Shown here in pieces: positions 1-8,884 of a stretch of DNA of 64,000 nucleotides (position 1 is its first letter; each line of letters begins with the position of its first letter). Under the pieces are notes generated by a model, which was given only the letters and a program-made list of their open reading frames with translations, made no database searches and was not told the DNA's origin. A program made the translations under genes and the position numbers. Source of the DNA: Selaginella moellendorffii (lineage: Eukaryota > Streptophyta > Lycopodiopsida > Selaginellales > Selaginellaceae); contig NW_003314448.1 in assembly GCF_000143415.4 (NCBI RefSeq), positions 1-64,000 on the forward strand, in the 5' to 3' direction.

Positions 1-164
1 CCCTAAACCCTAAACCCTAAACCCTAAACCTAAACCCTAAACCCTAAACCCTAAACCCTAAAACCCTAAACCCTAAACCCCATAACCCTAAACCCTAAAC
101 CCTAAACCCTAAACCCTAAACCCTAAACCCTAAACCCTAAACCCTAAACCCTAAACCCTAAACC
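1..164. repeat. Terminal telomere repeat array (CCCTAAA)n
   Basis: About 23 units of the C-strand repeat CCCTAAA, with a few one-base variants, start at base 1. The C-rich strand running 5' to 3' from the left edge is the orientation expected at a left chromosome end, so this is probably the true terminus or very near it. The repeat is the Arabidopsis-type plant telomere. Confidence 0.95.
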
Positions 165-596
165 GGTTTGCAGGCACTTTGGGAGGCGCGGAACCACTGT
201 CGCTTTGATGGGCAACAAGCGAGAATATCGGCAGTGGTGGCATCATGGTGGAGACTCACTCTCGCAGCGGTGCGTCTTCACTACACCATCCTGAAAGAGC
301 GGGCGAAACCGAGGCAGCTCGAGGAGTGGAGATCTAGGTGGCTCCCATGCTTCGGCAAATTGGGAGGTGGCGAGATTCGCTGGCAATGGCGCCCCCCAGA
401 CTCTGTTCTAAGGTCAGCTCGTGGGGGAGACTTGGACATCGACATGATTCGCTCGAGACGACCACGTCCACTTCTACTCCAGGACTAGGTCTAGCTGCGG
501 CATATGAGGATCACGTAGAGTAGCTCATGGAGAGGGCGGCACGCCCATTTTTTGTATTAGTCCCATTGGGACATGGGGAATGTACATACACGTTCA
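165..596 (+). mobile_element. E1: 5'-truncated LINE-like 3' end
   Basis: A remnant open frame (168-488) has residues like the extreme C-terminus of plant non-LTR retrotransposons (LWEARN...ASWWRLTLAAVR...LEEWRSRW). It is followed by a non-coding stretch with TTTTTTGTATTAGTCCCATTGGGACATGGGG, here cited in pieces: TTTTTTGTATTAG then TCCCATTGGGACATGGGG, similar to LINE 3' UTRs. The 5' end stops abruptly at telomere repeat and the 3' end joins the shared telomere module at 597. Truncation on the telomere side is what reverse transcription primed at a chromosome end would give. The LINE assignment rests on weak C-terminal similarity. Confidence 0.5.
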
Positions 597-671
597 GCGA
601 TCTCGCCGGATTGCAACACCACGGGGTGTCTTTGACCCTAAACGCCTAAACGCGCCTAAATCCTAAACTCT
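597..671 (+). other. Shared telomere-junction module, copy 1 (E1 3' end)
   Basis: Hairpin 597-614 (GCGATC, loop TCGCCG, GATTGC) is followed by hairpin 617-628 (CACC, loop ACGG, GGTG), then TCTTTGACCCTAAACGCC and variant repeats CGCGCCTAAA. The same block ends E2, E3 and E4. The variant telomere units are reproduced at each site, so they belong to the element end and were not added later by telomerase. Confidence 0.85.
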
Positions 672-2076
672 CTGCGGTTCAAAAGCATCCGAGCGGGCCT
701 CACCAGCTTTGCTCGGCTGCAAAAGCACATCCCACGCACCAAGTAAGCTTAAGTTCTCACACTGTTTTTATTGTTCCAGAAGAATCCAGTAAATTCAAAC
801 AACAATTTACCGGAATCGGACCTCTTCGCCAATGACAGGCCAAGACAGCTCCATATACGGCTCTAGGACAGGAGAAGCCAGCCACGATGCCCCTCACTCC
901 CTGCGCACAGGTCTGGCACAGCAAATCTCCAGGCCGGGCATTTACGTTGGCCCCTGTGCGCTGCACCTCACCGCCAGGACGCCACAGAAATCCCTGCCTG
1001 GAGCTGCTAACCGCCACTAAGAGTCTGGGAGCTAGCTCGGCATCTCCACCAACAGCTTCTCTGGCGTCTAGCGCAGCCCAGCTCCTCTGACTCACGTCCG
1101 GCACAGCAAGTGCCCCACAAAGGGTTTTTGCCCCCTTTGGTCGCTGCCTCGGCACCACCAAGGGATCTCCAAAAATCCTAAGGGGACTGCTCCCTGCTGT
1201 TGAGAGCATGCGCGCTGCCCAGACATCACCACAGAGCTGCTGAGATCCACCAGAATCCGCCGTAAAAACGCTGCCCGCTCACGCTGCTGTTTTCTCCCCT
1301 TTCTCCCCTCTCGCCCATCCTCCACCGTCAGATCCCCGTGATCTAACGGCCCACAACGCTCAAACACCAAGCGCAAAAAATTCTAAGTCCCAGCACTTAG
1401 ATTTTTTGTCTCTTGCTTTTTGTCCCTTGTGGCTGTGGAGGAGGGAGCAACGGGAGAAAGCACGAGAAAGCACGTGAGCGCAGCAGCTGTTTCTGAGCTT
1501 GCCAGTCTACGGCTCAAGGTCTGCCCTGCCCTCTCCTCCTCTCTGGAGGCAGGGCCTTTTTCGTTTTTCTTGCTTGGGGCTAACAGCAGAAAAAATCGGC
1601 CCTGCCAGCAGCAGCAGCCGGCGACCCAGCCAGCGCCAGCCACAGCCGCTGCCAACGCCAGCAGCTACAGCTGCCGCCAACGCCAGCAGCTGCCGCGGCT
1701 GCCACATCTCGGCCAGCCGCCCGCGGCGGCCACACCCAACGCTTGGGCGAGCACTCGCCGCCCAACGCGCCGCGGCTTGGCCGGCCCAGCAGCGCCAAGC
1801 AGCACCACGGGCTGCTACGCACTGCTGCACGCCGCCCAGGGCCGCTCCACGCGCGCCGCGCACCACCCAGCGACGCGCGACACCGCCCGGTACCGCCCGG
1901 TACCGCCCGGCCTCACCCAGCGACGCGCGGTACCGCTCGTACCGCCCGGCACCGCCCAGTGACGCGCGGTACCGCCCGGTACCGCCCGGTACCGCCCCGC
2001 GCCGCCCAGCGCCGCGCAGCGTCTCTAGCACCGTGGCTGTCCCCAGCACTACGGCTGCCACCAGTGACGCCCAGTG
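672..2076 (+). other. E2 5' untranslated region, GC-rich
   Basis: This stretch lies between the E1 junction and the ATG of PLE ORF1. Bases about 880-1220 match the duplicated 5' region of E3 (10943-11600), so it belongs to the element. Bases 1885-2010 are short tandem repeats of the type GGTACCGCCC; E3 starts with the same repeat at about 10904. Several long overlapping open frames here (1383-2264, both strands) follow GC skew and repeats and are not called as genes. No promoter is evident. Confidence 0.65.
1885..2010. repeat. GC-rich short tandem repeat (GGTACCGCCC type)
   Basis: Imperfect 10-bp units of CCGCCCGGTA type, interspersed with CAGCGACGCG units, sit just upstream of PLE ORF1. The same repeat abuts telomere sequence at the 5' end of E3 (10904-10935), suggesting that E3 begins inside this array. 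Confidence 0.7.
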
Positions 2077-4866
2077 ATGCCAGCGACGCCACTGCCACCT
2101 TTACCATCTGCTGCTCTAGTGCCTATACCAGACAGTCACGACGTCATGGACCCCTCACCGCTCATGCCACCAGGGCCAGCAGCACCAGGGAGCTCCAACC
2201 ACGCCATGACTACTGCAGAGACAGGTTACGCTCCAGTTCCTCCAGCTCCAGTGCTCCAATCTGAGCTGGGAACCACGTCACGAGCTACCTCGTCGCGTGA
2301 ACACTCCCAGCTCCTCGCTGAGGCCATCTACGACGAACGTGCGTCGCACCGACCACTCTCGCCGTACCTCAAGCGAGTTCTGGACACTAGACGTGCGCTG
2401 CGGCTCCGCACTACGCGTGTCATCACGGCTCACATTGAGACGCGTTTGGAGAACCTGGAGCAAGACGACACTCTTTCGAGTGTTGCCAACTTTTTCTGCA
2501 ACGAGGCACTATGTTCGGCATTGCAGCGACCTCCCACCTCCTCTGACACGGCCACACCACAGAACTCCTCGGACTCTGTGGCGTGCAGCCCTGACATGAG
2601 CAGGCTGCAGCAGAGTATGAGACACGGTCCACACTCTGCTGCACAGGAGCGCTGCATGGCAAACACGGCAGCATCACCCACGGCGAATTGCGACAGCCCA
2701 ACATCGGAGCAGGAGGTTTCCCAGGCTGAGGGCACCGAGCACGTGGCGCATGTGGAACACGTGGCTGTCCAGCCAATGCGCCGGTTCCCCATGCCGGATC
2801 TGCCACGTGCACTTCGAGCCCCACGCCATCAGAGAGACCTCCGCTCTTTTTACGTGGCAAACTTTCCATATCGCTACGTCAGATCTCAATTCCAGGATAC
2901 GTTTGAGTCCCTCCTACGGGACCGTGGAGCCTACCCGCACGGGGTCCTCCCTGCCAACCCTGGCCCTTTGACTGCAGAGCTGAGTGCTACAGCGATGCGA
3001 CGGATCTTCCCACCACCTGTGGTGCCGAATCCTGTGTCATCGCTGCCCAGGCCTGCCCTTGCCATGGCAGCAGAGCAGCGACCCCCATCGGAGAGAGGCC
3101 TTCCAGGACCTGGCTCACTGCGACAGCCCCTGCGACAGCCTCCGTCACCCGCGACGCATGGCTCTGTCTCACGACCTGTCCAGCCCAGGCCCACCACGTC
3201 CCACCGACAGGAGCAGCCGGTGTCTACGCCTCCGCACCTGACACCTTCGACGCGGACTCGACGAACGCCTCCTCACAGCTCGATGCCAGAACGGCCGTCC
3301 ACACCTCGCTCTCCGGAGGCTGGACCGCCACCCCTGACACCACGGGCCTCGCCAGCACAGCGGGCACCCTCGACACGCACGACACGGACGCATGCATCTC
3401 CGCGTGCAGCATCGCAGGAGCTGCGACGTCCTCCTCCTGCTCCAGTGGACCCTCCGGTCACTTCGCCACCGCGAGGCCACTTGGCAGCACAGAGGACACG
3501 CACAGATGCTGAGCCCATCCCTCCCCAGCCAGAGCGATGTTCAGGCCAGCCAGCTCCGGGACGCACGCCCGAGCCACCAGCTGCGCCACCTCCGCCACTG
3601 GCTGTTGGAGCAGAAGACGGCTACACGCTTGGAGGCTTCAAGAACATCGATGGAGCCTTCAACAGCATCCTCGCGAGCTCCCTGCAAGAATTTCTGCAGG
3701 AGTACAACACTCTGGTGTCGTCGAGATACGCTCTCCAGGGCCTCAAGGACCTGAAAGAGCAAAAGAAACGCCCGCAGTCGCTCCGCACACGCCCACCGAA
3801 GCTCAAGGTGTCTCGACATGCCCAGGACGGCCTCACGAGCAGAATTGCTGAGGCGCACGAGCGCTACCTCACGGAGCTGCACAACATCCTCATTAAGGCT
3901 CGCGAGGACGAGATCGAGACACTCCAGAAGCTCGTCTCCTCGGGTCTCAGGGATCTCTTTCGCAGCCGACTCGAGGATCTCGTCACCTCCACACTCAGTT
4001 ATTGCAGCGCCACAGAGCATGATGCCGTCTACCACCACCTGCTCGCCCTCAAGCAACGGTGTACCCTCAAGTTCCACACCAAGACATCGTTCTTTATGGC
4101 CGGCAAGGGCATCGAGCACCGAACACAGGCGACGGCGACGCGGAGACTGGAGGAGGCCATCGACGTGGCGAACGCCTCTGCGGATGCCCTCCCTAAGGAG
4201 CAGACCATCGCAGAGCTAGTGGACGCCGCTGTTACGAAGGCCTTCCAAAGCCAGCGACATGCTACGCCGTCACACACAGGAAAAAAGAAGAGAAAGCGAG
4301 AAAAGAAGAACAAAGCGCGAGAGCAACGTGACGGCACACCGGGTAAGCATGCGCAGGATTCGAGCAAGAGGCACCGCGTGTCCTTCGCCGCCAACGCCGA
4401 CGAAGCCGGATCCCGGTCGGCAACACCCACCCGCAACGACCAGGGAAACGGACAGCGGCGGAACGGGACTACTGGGACTCCTCCCACCTGTTCCGCTGCA
4501 TTGGCTTCTTCTTCGAGGGGGACTCCGCGCCGGACATCTCCAGCCCGGCATGGTTCCCACGAAAAGAATGCTGGACACGTTGGCCCTCGCCGCTCCGGCC
4601 GCAGCAGCTCCCCGCAGCGACGCCCACGCTCCACGACACCGGCACCGGTCACCTCAGGTCCCCAGCGACCGCGAGGACGTTCACCGACCAGAGGCAGCAA
4701 GGGAGCTCGCACACGCAGCCCTCGACCTCGCCCTGGACGGAGCCAGACCCCTGCCAGCCGCAGGAGCAGGACCCCAGCACCACGACGCCGCTCACGCTCG
4801 CGCTCACGCTCACCAACCGTCAAAGTCCCTGTGAGGGGAATCCTCAAGACTACTGGTCACCACTGA
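2077..4866 (+). CDS. PLE family 1 ORF1 protein (RS-rich tail)
   Basis: This open frame encodes 929 residues from the ATG at 2077; a GTG lies one codon upstream. Residues about 280-510 are proline-rich low complexity. Residues about 518-711 form a charged, probably helical core that aligns with ORF1 of the second PLE family (23886-26594), including KDLKEQKKRPQSLRTR against TQLRDKKQFPQDLRIR. A basic patch KKKRKREKKNKAR near residue 734 looks like a nuclear signal. The last 100 residues are rich in RS dipeptides, as in SR proteins. ORF1 precedes the RT in a -1 phase relation. Function is unknown; by analogy with other telomere-associated PLEs it may bind element RNA. Codon use is GC-rich, unlike the family 2 copy. 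Confidence 0.8.
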   Translation: MPATPLPPLPSAALVPIPDSHDVMDPSPLMPPGPAAPGSSNHAMTTAETGYAPVPPAPVLQSELGTTSRATSSREHSQLLAEAIYDERASHRPLSPYLKRVLDTRRALRLRTTRVITAHIETRLENLEQDDTLSSVANFFCNEALCSALQRPPTSSDTATPQNSSDSVACSPDMSRLQQSMRHGPHSAAQERCMANTAASPTANCDSPTSEQEVSQAEGTEHVAHVEHVAVQPMRRFPMPDLPRALRAPRHQRDLRSFYVANFPYRYVRSQFQDTFESLLRDRGAYPHGVLPANPGPLTAELSATAMRRIFPPPVVPNPVSSLPRPALAMAAEQRPPSERGLPGPGSLRQPLRQPPSPATHGSVSRPVQPRPTTSHRQEQPVSTPPHLTPSTRTRRTPPHSSMPERPSTPRSPEAGPPPLTPRASPAQRAPSTRTTRTHASPRAASQELRRPPPAPVDPPVTSPPRGHLAAQRTRTDAEPIPPQPERCSGQPAPGRTPEPPAAPPPPLAVGAEDGYTLGGFKNIDGAFNSILASSLQEFLQEYNTLVSSRYALQGLKDLKEQKKRPQSLRTRPPKLKVSRHAQDGLTSRIAEAHERYLTELHNILIKAREDEIETLQKLVSSGLRDLFRSRLEDLVTSTLSYCSATEHDAVYHHLLALKQRCTLKFHTKTSFFMAGKGIEHRTQATATRRLEEAIDVANASADALPKEQTIAELVDAAVTKAFQSQRHATPSHTGKKKRKREKKNKAREQRDGTPGKHAQDSSKRHRVSFAANADEAGSRSATPTRNDQGNGQRRNGTTGTPPTCSAALASSSRGTPRRTSPARHGSHEKNAGHVGPRRSGRSSSPQRRPRSTTPAPVTSGPQRPRGRSPTRGSKGARTRSPRPRPGRSQTPASRRSRTPAPRRRSRSRSRSPTVKVPVRGILKTTGHH

Positions 4867-4910
4867 CCAGTCCGTCTAAGGCCACCCTCGACATCGCAGG
4901 ACAACGGCCA

Positions 4911-6710
4911 GTCTCGAAGTTCGAGAACCGAGTGGAGACTGGAGCCGTACACAACCTCTCGAGCAGGACTCTCTCAGCTGCCGAGATCCGTCTCCTCTCC
5001 CTCGGCCTGAGGTACATCCCGAACCCGGCACCGCTCAGAGCCCCACAGATCATGGAAAGCTCTGATGCTCTCTGCCGAGCCGTCCGACTCCGTCACCTCT
5101 TCAAGGACGACGACTCAGCCCTGCCGGAGTTCCGAGTACCGAACCCGATCTTCGAGCCGCCTCCAGCACCAGCGCATGTGGAACGACGCCTAGCACACTT
5201 GCGAGGCAGCCTGCTCCACAGGCTTGAAGGAGCACACAAGCCTCGCTCCTTCGCTCACGGTTGGAAGAAGCGTGCCCTCTGCTCTCTCGCGACGGACACC
5301 TCCATCGTCATCAAGCCCGCGGATAAAAACCTTGGAGCGGTGATTCTGGATCGCGATTGGTACACGAAGGAGGCTCTGCGCCAACTGAACGACCCACTCG
5401 TTTATGTGAAGGTCCCCTCCGTGCCATCCAAGGCCCTCCAGGAACGCCTCGCCGAGCTCATCACAAAGTACCGCAGCTGCTCATGGCTCGACAACTCCAC
5501 GCAGCAGTTCCTGCTGCACCAGCCCGCCGTACCCCGGCAAGCTTGCATGCTGTATTTTCTTCCGAAAATACACAAGCAGCCAATAAAGGGCCGGCCAATT
5601 GCGAGCTATATCGGCACTTTGTGGGAGCCCCTCGCGCGGTGGCTTCACCGCCAGCTCTACGACATCCTGCTGAAGCAGCCAACGTTTCTCGCTGATTCGC
5701 TCACGCTGCTACAGGACCTCCTCCACCTACAGCTCCCGCGGGACTGCTGGCTCTTCACGTTCGACGTAGAGAGCCTCTACCCAAGCATCCCCACACGAGA
5801 GGGTCTCCAACGCCTCCGCGACTTTGTGTTTGCCGAGTACGGCAACACCACACGCTCGCGATTCCTCATGGCTGCGGCTGCCCTCGTCCTGGAGCACAAC
5901 TACGTGGAGTTTGACGGTAACATCTACCAGCAGATCCGCGGCACAGCGATGGGCTCCAACTTTGCGGTGGTCTACGCTTGTCTCTTCCTCTGCTCTCTTG
6001 AAGCCGAGTACAAGCACGCCACCAACGACTGGCCCTTCTATCTACGAAGGTACATAGATGACGGAGTGGGCATTTGGACAGGTACACGAGCAGGCCTCGA
6101 ACGATGGCTCCGAGGATACGGCACGCTGTGTCCTTCGATCAAGATCACCTCGGTGATCTCGCTCGAAGAGTTGGATATCCTCGATATCCACTTCTTCAAA
6201 GGCCCTCGCTTTGAAGAGACAGGCTGCCTCGACTCGTCCACGTTCCAGAAGCCCCTCAATGCCTACCAGTACCTCCCCTGGACGTCGGTTCACCCACGGC
6301 ACCAGAAGGTGGCATTCATCCGCAGCGAGCTCCGCAGATACCTCCTCCGCGAGAGCACGGCCGATGGATTCCACACCATGCGCACGCGGTTCTACCACCA
6401 CCTCCGTGCCCGGGGATACCCGACCTCCTTCCTCCATCACTGCTTCTCCGGCATCTCCTACGACCAGCGACATCAAGCTCTCCTTGCACGTTCGCGCCGC
6501 TCTAGCGACGCCTGTCGACGGGCCCCCCTCGCCTTCAAGCTGCCTTACACACTCCACAGCGCGCAGCTAGGCTTGGGGGACATCCTAAACCCTAAACAGG
6601 TGATGGATGAAGCTCCCGCAGACACACTCCCCCGAGTGATTACGTGTTGGAGACGCTCCCCGAACCTCGGTTCGTTCCTGGTCAGGGCCAAGCTCCCTCC
6701 GCGAGCTTAG
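4911..6710 (+). CDS. PLE family 1 reverse transcriptase, endonuclease-lacking
   Basis: This is a Penelope-type RT of about 599 residues. Motifs in order are IVIKPADKNLG (5303-5335), LPKIHKQPIKGRPIASY, FTFDVESLYPSIPT (catalytic Asp near 5764), GTAMGSNFAVVYA, RRYIDDGVGIW with YIDD at 6051-6062, and LDIHFFKGPRF. The frame stops about 215 residues after YIDD, with no GIY-YIG nuclease domain. This fits the Athena/Coprina-type PLEs known to sit at telomeres. No ATG precedes the conserved block: similarity to family 2 starts at VSKFENRVE (4911), and the frame stays open upstream into the end of ORF1 in the -1 phase. How translation begins is unclear (frameshift, reinitiation or splicing). CCTAAACCCTAAAC at 6584-6597 is part of the coding sequence. 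Confidence 0.92.
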   Translation, partial: VSKFENRVETGAVHNLSSRTLSAAEIRLLSLGLRYIPNPAPLRAPQIMESSDALCRAVRLRHLFKDDDSALPEFRVPNPIFEPPPAPAHVERRLAHLRGSLLHRLEGAHKPRSFAHGWKKRALCSLATDTSIVIKPADKNLGAVILDRDWYTKEALRQLNDPLVYVKVPSVPSKALQERLAELITKYRSCSWLDNSTQQFLLHQPAVPRQACMLYFLPKIHKQPIKGRPIASYIGTLWEPLARWLHRQLYDILLKQPTFLADSLTLLQDLLHLQLPRDCWLFTFDVESLYPSIPTREGLQRLRDFVFAEYGNTTRSRFLMAAAALVLEHNYVEFDGNIYQQIRGTAMGSNFAVVYACLFLCSLEAEYKHATNDWPFYLRRYIDDGVGIWTGTRAGLERWLRGYGTLCPSIKITSVISLEELDILDIHFFKGPRFEETGCLDSSTFQKPLNAYQYLPWTSVHPRHQKVAFIRSELRRYLLRESTADGFHTMRTRFYHHLRARGYPTSFLHHCFSGISYDQRHQALLARSRRSSDACRRAPLAFKLPYTLHSAQLGLGDILNPKQVMDEAPADTLPRVITCWRRSPNLGSFLVRAKLPPRA

Positions 6711-7557
6711 CCACGTCTTGTACCACACTTTGCAAGACACGGAAGCATATGTTTGCATCCCTCTCCGCATACCCTATGACTCCCAGGGTCTGGCCGATGG
6801 ACTTCAGGTATGTCCCAAGTCACTCCAGGCCACCCCCCTTTCGAGTCAACGCCAGGTCAACGCGGAGTCAACGGTCAGAACGGAATATTCCCCAATATTC
6901 CGACTGTATCCCTGTTGACCGAGTCAAAACGGCATATACCGTTGGATTCCGCTCTTCCTTCCGATCGTGAATATGTGAGTTTCAACTCTGAACTCCACAC
7001 ATGACTCGTGGAAAAGCGTGTATTCCGTTAAAACGGTGCCGCTCCCTCGACATCGGCGACACACGCCGACAGCTCGCGGGATGGCTCTCCCCGACACAAC
7101 CGCTGGACTCCGAGTATGTATGAGTGACCTCAGGCCCTCCACCACCACAGTCCACACACGGTCAACGCGGGGTCAACGGTCAACGACGGAATATTCCGAG
7201 AATATTCCCTGCAAAGTGAACCACGTTTTTTCGTCGCCGGGTACGTACAAGTGATACAAGCATTGTGGACGTAATGCATGCATCATATCATGCCGCGTTC
7301 ACAAGTTATCTCGCGTCAAAGGTACATCACCCGCCGGACGAACGCTTACTGTCTTCGGCGATCCGCCGAAGTCATTCTCCGCGACTACCACTGCTGTGGA
7401 GTAACCAACACCAGCTGTGCTACGTTCGCACCCTTGCGAGCCAACGCTGCCACGCCACTTCGCATGGCCGCCACACGGACTCGCGCCACGTGACAGAGCC
7501 AAAATATAAGTAGAGTCGGCACCGAGCTAGGGTTAAGGTAGACACTAGATGACTACA
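6711..7557 (+). promoter_or_regulatory. PLE family 1 3' UTR with promoter-like block, copy 1
   Basis: Non-coding. It contains a run of GTCAAC motifs (W-box TTGAC on the other strand) at about 6845-6930 and again near 7170. Paired GGAATATTCC motifs occur near 6890 and 7190. A G-box CCACGTGAC lies at about 7485-7493 and a TATA-like AAAATATAAG at 7501-7510. The arrangement suggests a promoter firing into whatever lies downstream, as in tandem PLEs. The ribozyme that should follow is missing here because the duplication joint lies at 7557. Confidence 0.55.
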
Positions 7558-8040
7558 CTCGACTCGTCCACGTTCCAGAAGCCCCTCAATGCCTACCAGT
7601 ACCTCCCCTGGACGTCGGTTCACCCACGGCACCAGAAGGTGGCATTCATCCGCAGCGAGCTCCGGAGATACCTCCTCCGCGAGAGCACGGCCGATGGATT
7701 CCACACCATGCGCACGCGGTTCTACCACCACCTCCGTGCCCGGGGATACCCGCCCTCCTTCCTCCATCACTGCTTCTCCGGCATCTCCTACGACCAGCGA
7801 CATCAAGCTCTCCTTGCACGTTCGCGCCGCTCTAGCGACGCCTGTCGACGGGCCCCCCTCGCCTTCAAGCTGCCTTACACACTCCACAGCGCGCAGCTAG
7901 GCTTGGGGGACATCCTAAACCCTAAACAGGTGATGGATGAAGCTCCCGCAGACACACTCCCCCGAGTGATTACGTGTTGGAGACGCTCCCCGAACCTCGG
8001 TTCGTTCCTGGTCAGGGCCAAGCTCCCTCCGCGAGCTTAG
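7558..8040 (+). pseudogene. 5'-truncated PLE RT copy (thumb region only)
   Basis: The frame reads the last 160 residues of the family 1 RT, from LDSSTFQKPLNAYQYLPW to the normal stop, including the embedded telomere-like block at 7914-7927. It lacks all catalytic motifs. An ATG at 7549 arises by chance from the preceding copy. It is part of the tandem duplication and is not expected to make an active enzyme. Confidence 0.85.
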
Positions 8041-8884
8041 CCACGTCTTGTACCACACTTTGCAAGACACGGAAGCATATGTTTGCATCCCTCTCCGCAT
8101 ACCCTATGACTCCCAGGGTCTGGCCGATGGACTTCAGGTATGTCCCAAGTCACTCCAGGCCACCCCCCTTTCGAGTCAACGCCAGGTCAACGCGGAGTCA
8201 ACGGTCAGAACGGAATATTCCCCAATATTCCGACTGTATCCCTGTTGACCGAGTCAAAACGGCATATACCGTTGGATTCCGCTCTTCCTTCCGATCGTGA
8301 ATATGTGAGTTTCAACTCTGAACTCCACACATGACTCGTGGAAAAGCGTGTATTCCGTTAAAACGGTGCCGCTCCCTCGACATCGGCGACACACGCCGAC
8401 AGCTCGCGGGATGGCTCTCCCCGACACAACCGCTGGACTCCGAGTATGTATGAGTGACCTCAGGCCCTCCACCACCACAGTCCACACACGGTCAACGCGG
8501 GGTCAACGGTCAACGACGGAATATTCCGAGAATATTCCCTGCAAAGTGAACCACGTTTTTTCGTCGCCGGGTACGTACAAGTGATACAAGCATTGTGGAC
8601 GTAATGCATGCATCATATCATGCCGCGTTCACAAGTTATCTCGCGTCAAAGGTACATCACCCGCCGGACGAACGCTTACTGTCTTCGGCGATCCGCCGAA
8701 GTCATTCTCCGCGACTACCACTGCTGTGGAGTAACCAACACCAGCTGTGCTACGTTCGCACCCTTGCGAGCCAACGCTGCCACGCCACTTCGCATGGCCG
8801 CCACACGGACTCGCGCCACGTGACAGAGCCAAAATATAAGTAGAGTCGGCACCGAGCTAGGGTTAAGGTAGACACTAGATGACT
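8041..8884 (+). promoter_or_regulatory. PLE 3' UTR with promoter-like block, copy 2 (upstream of ribozyme)
   Basis: This is the duplicate of 6711-7554: the same GTCAAC (W-box) cluster, paired GAATATTC motifs, G-box CCACGTGAC at about 8815-8823 and TATA-like AAAATATAAG at 8831-8840. A start site about 30 bp downstream would lie near 8862 in CTAGGGTTAAGGTAGACAC, about 25 bases before the hammerhead ribozyme. Promoter function is inferred from motifs only. Confidence 0.5.

Noticed and set aside
1383-2264. Five overlapping open frames of 80-190 codons on both strands upstream of PLE ORF1
   Set aside because: They follow GC-rich tandem repeats, encode low complexity and compete with each other. 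The region is the element leader and matches E3 only at nucleotide level.
7549-8040. A 163-codon frame starting with ATG as a separate gene
   Set aside because: The ATG comes from the end of the preceding copy; the rest is the truncated RT C-terminus.
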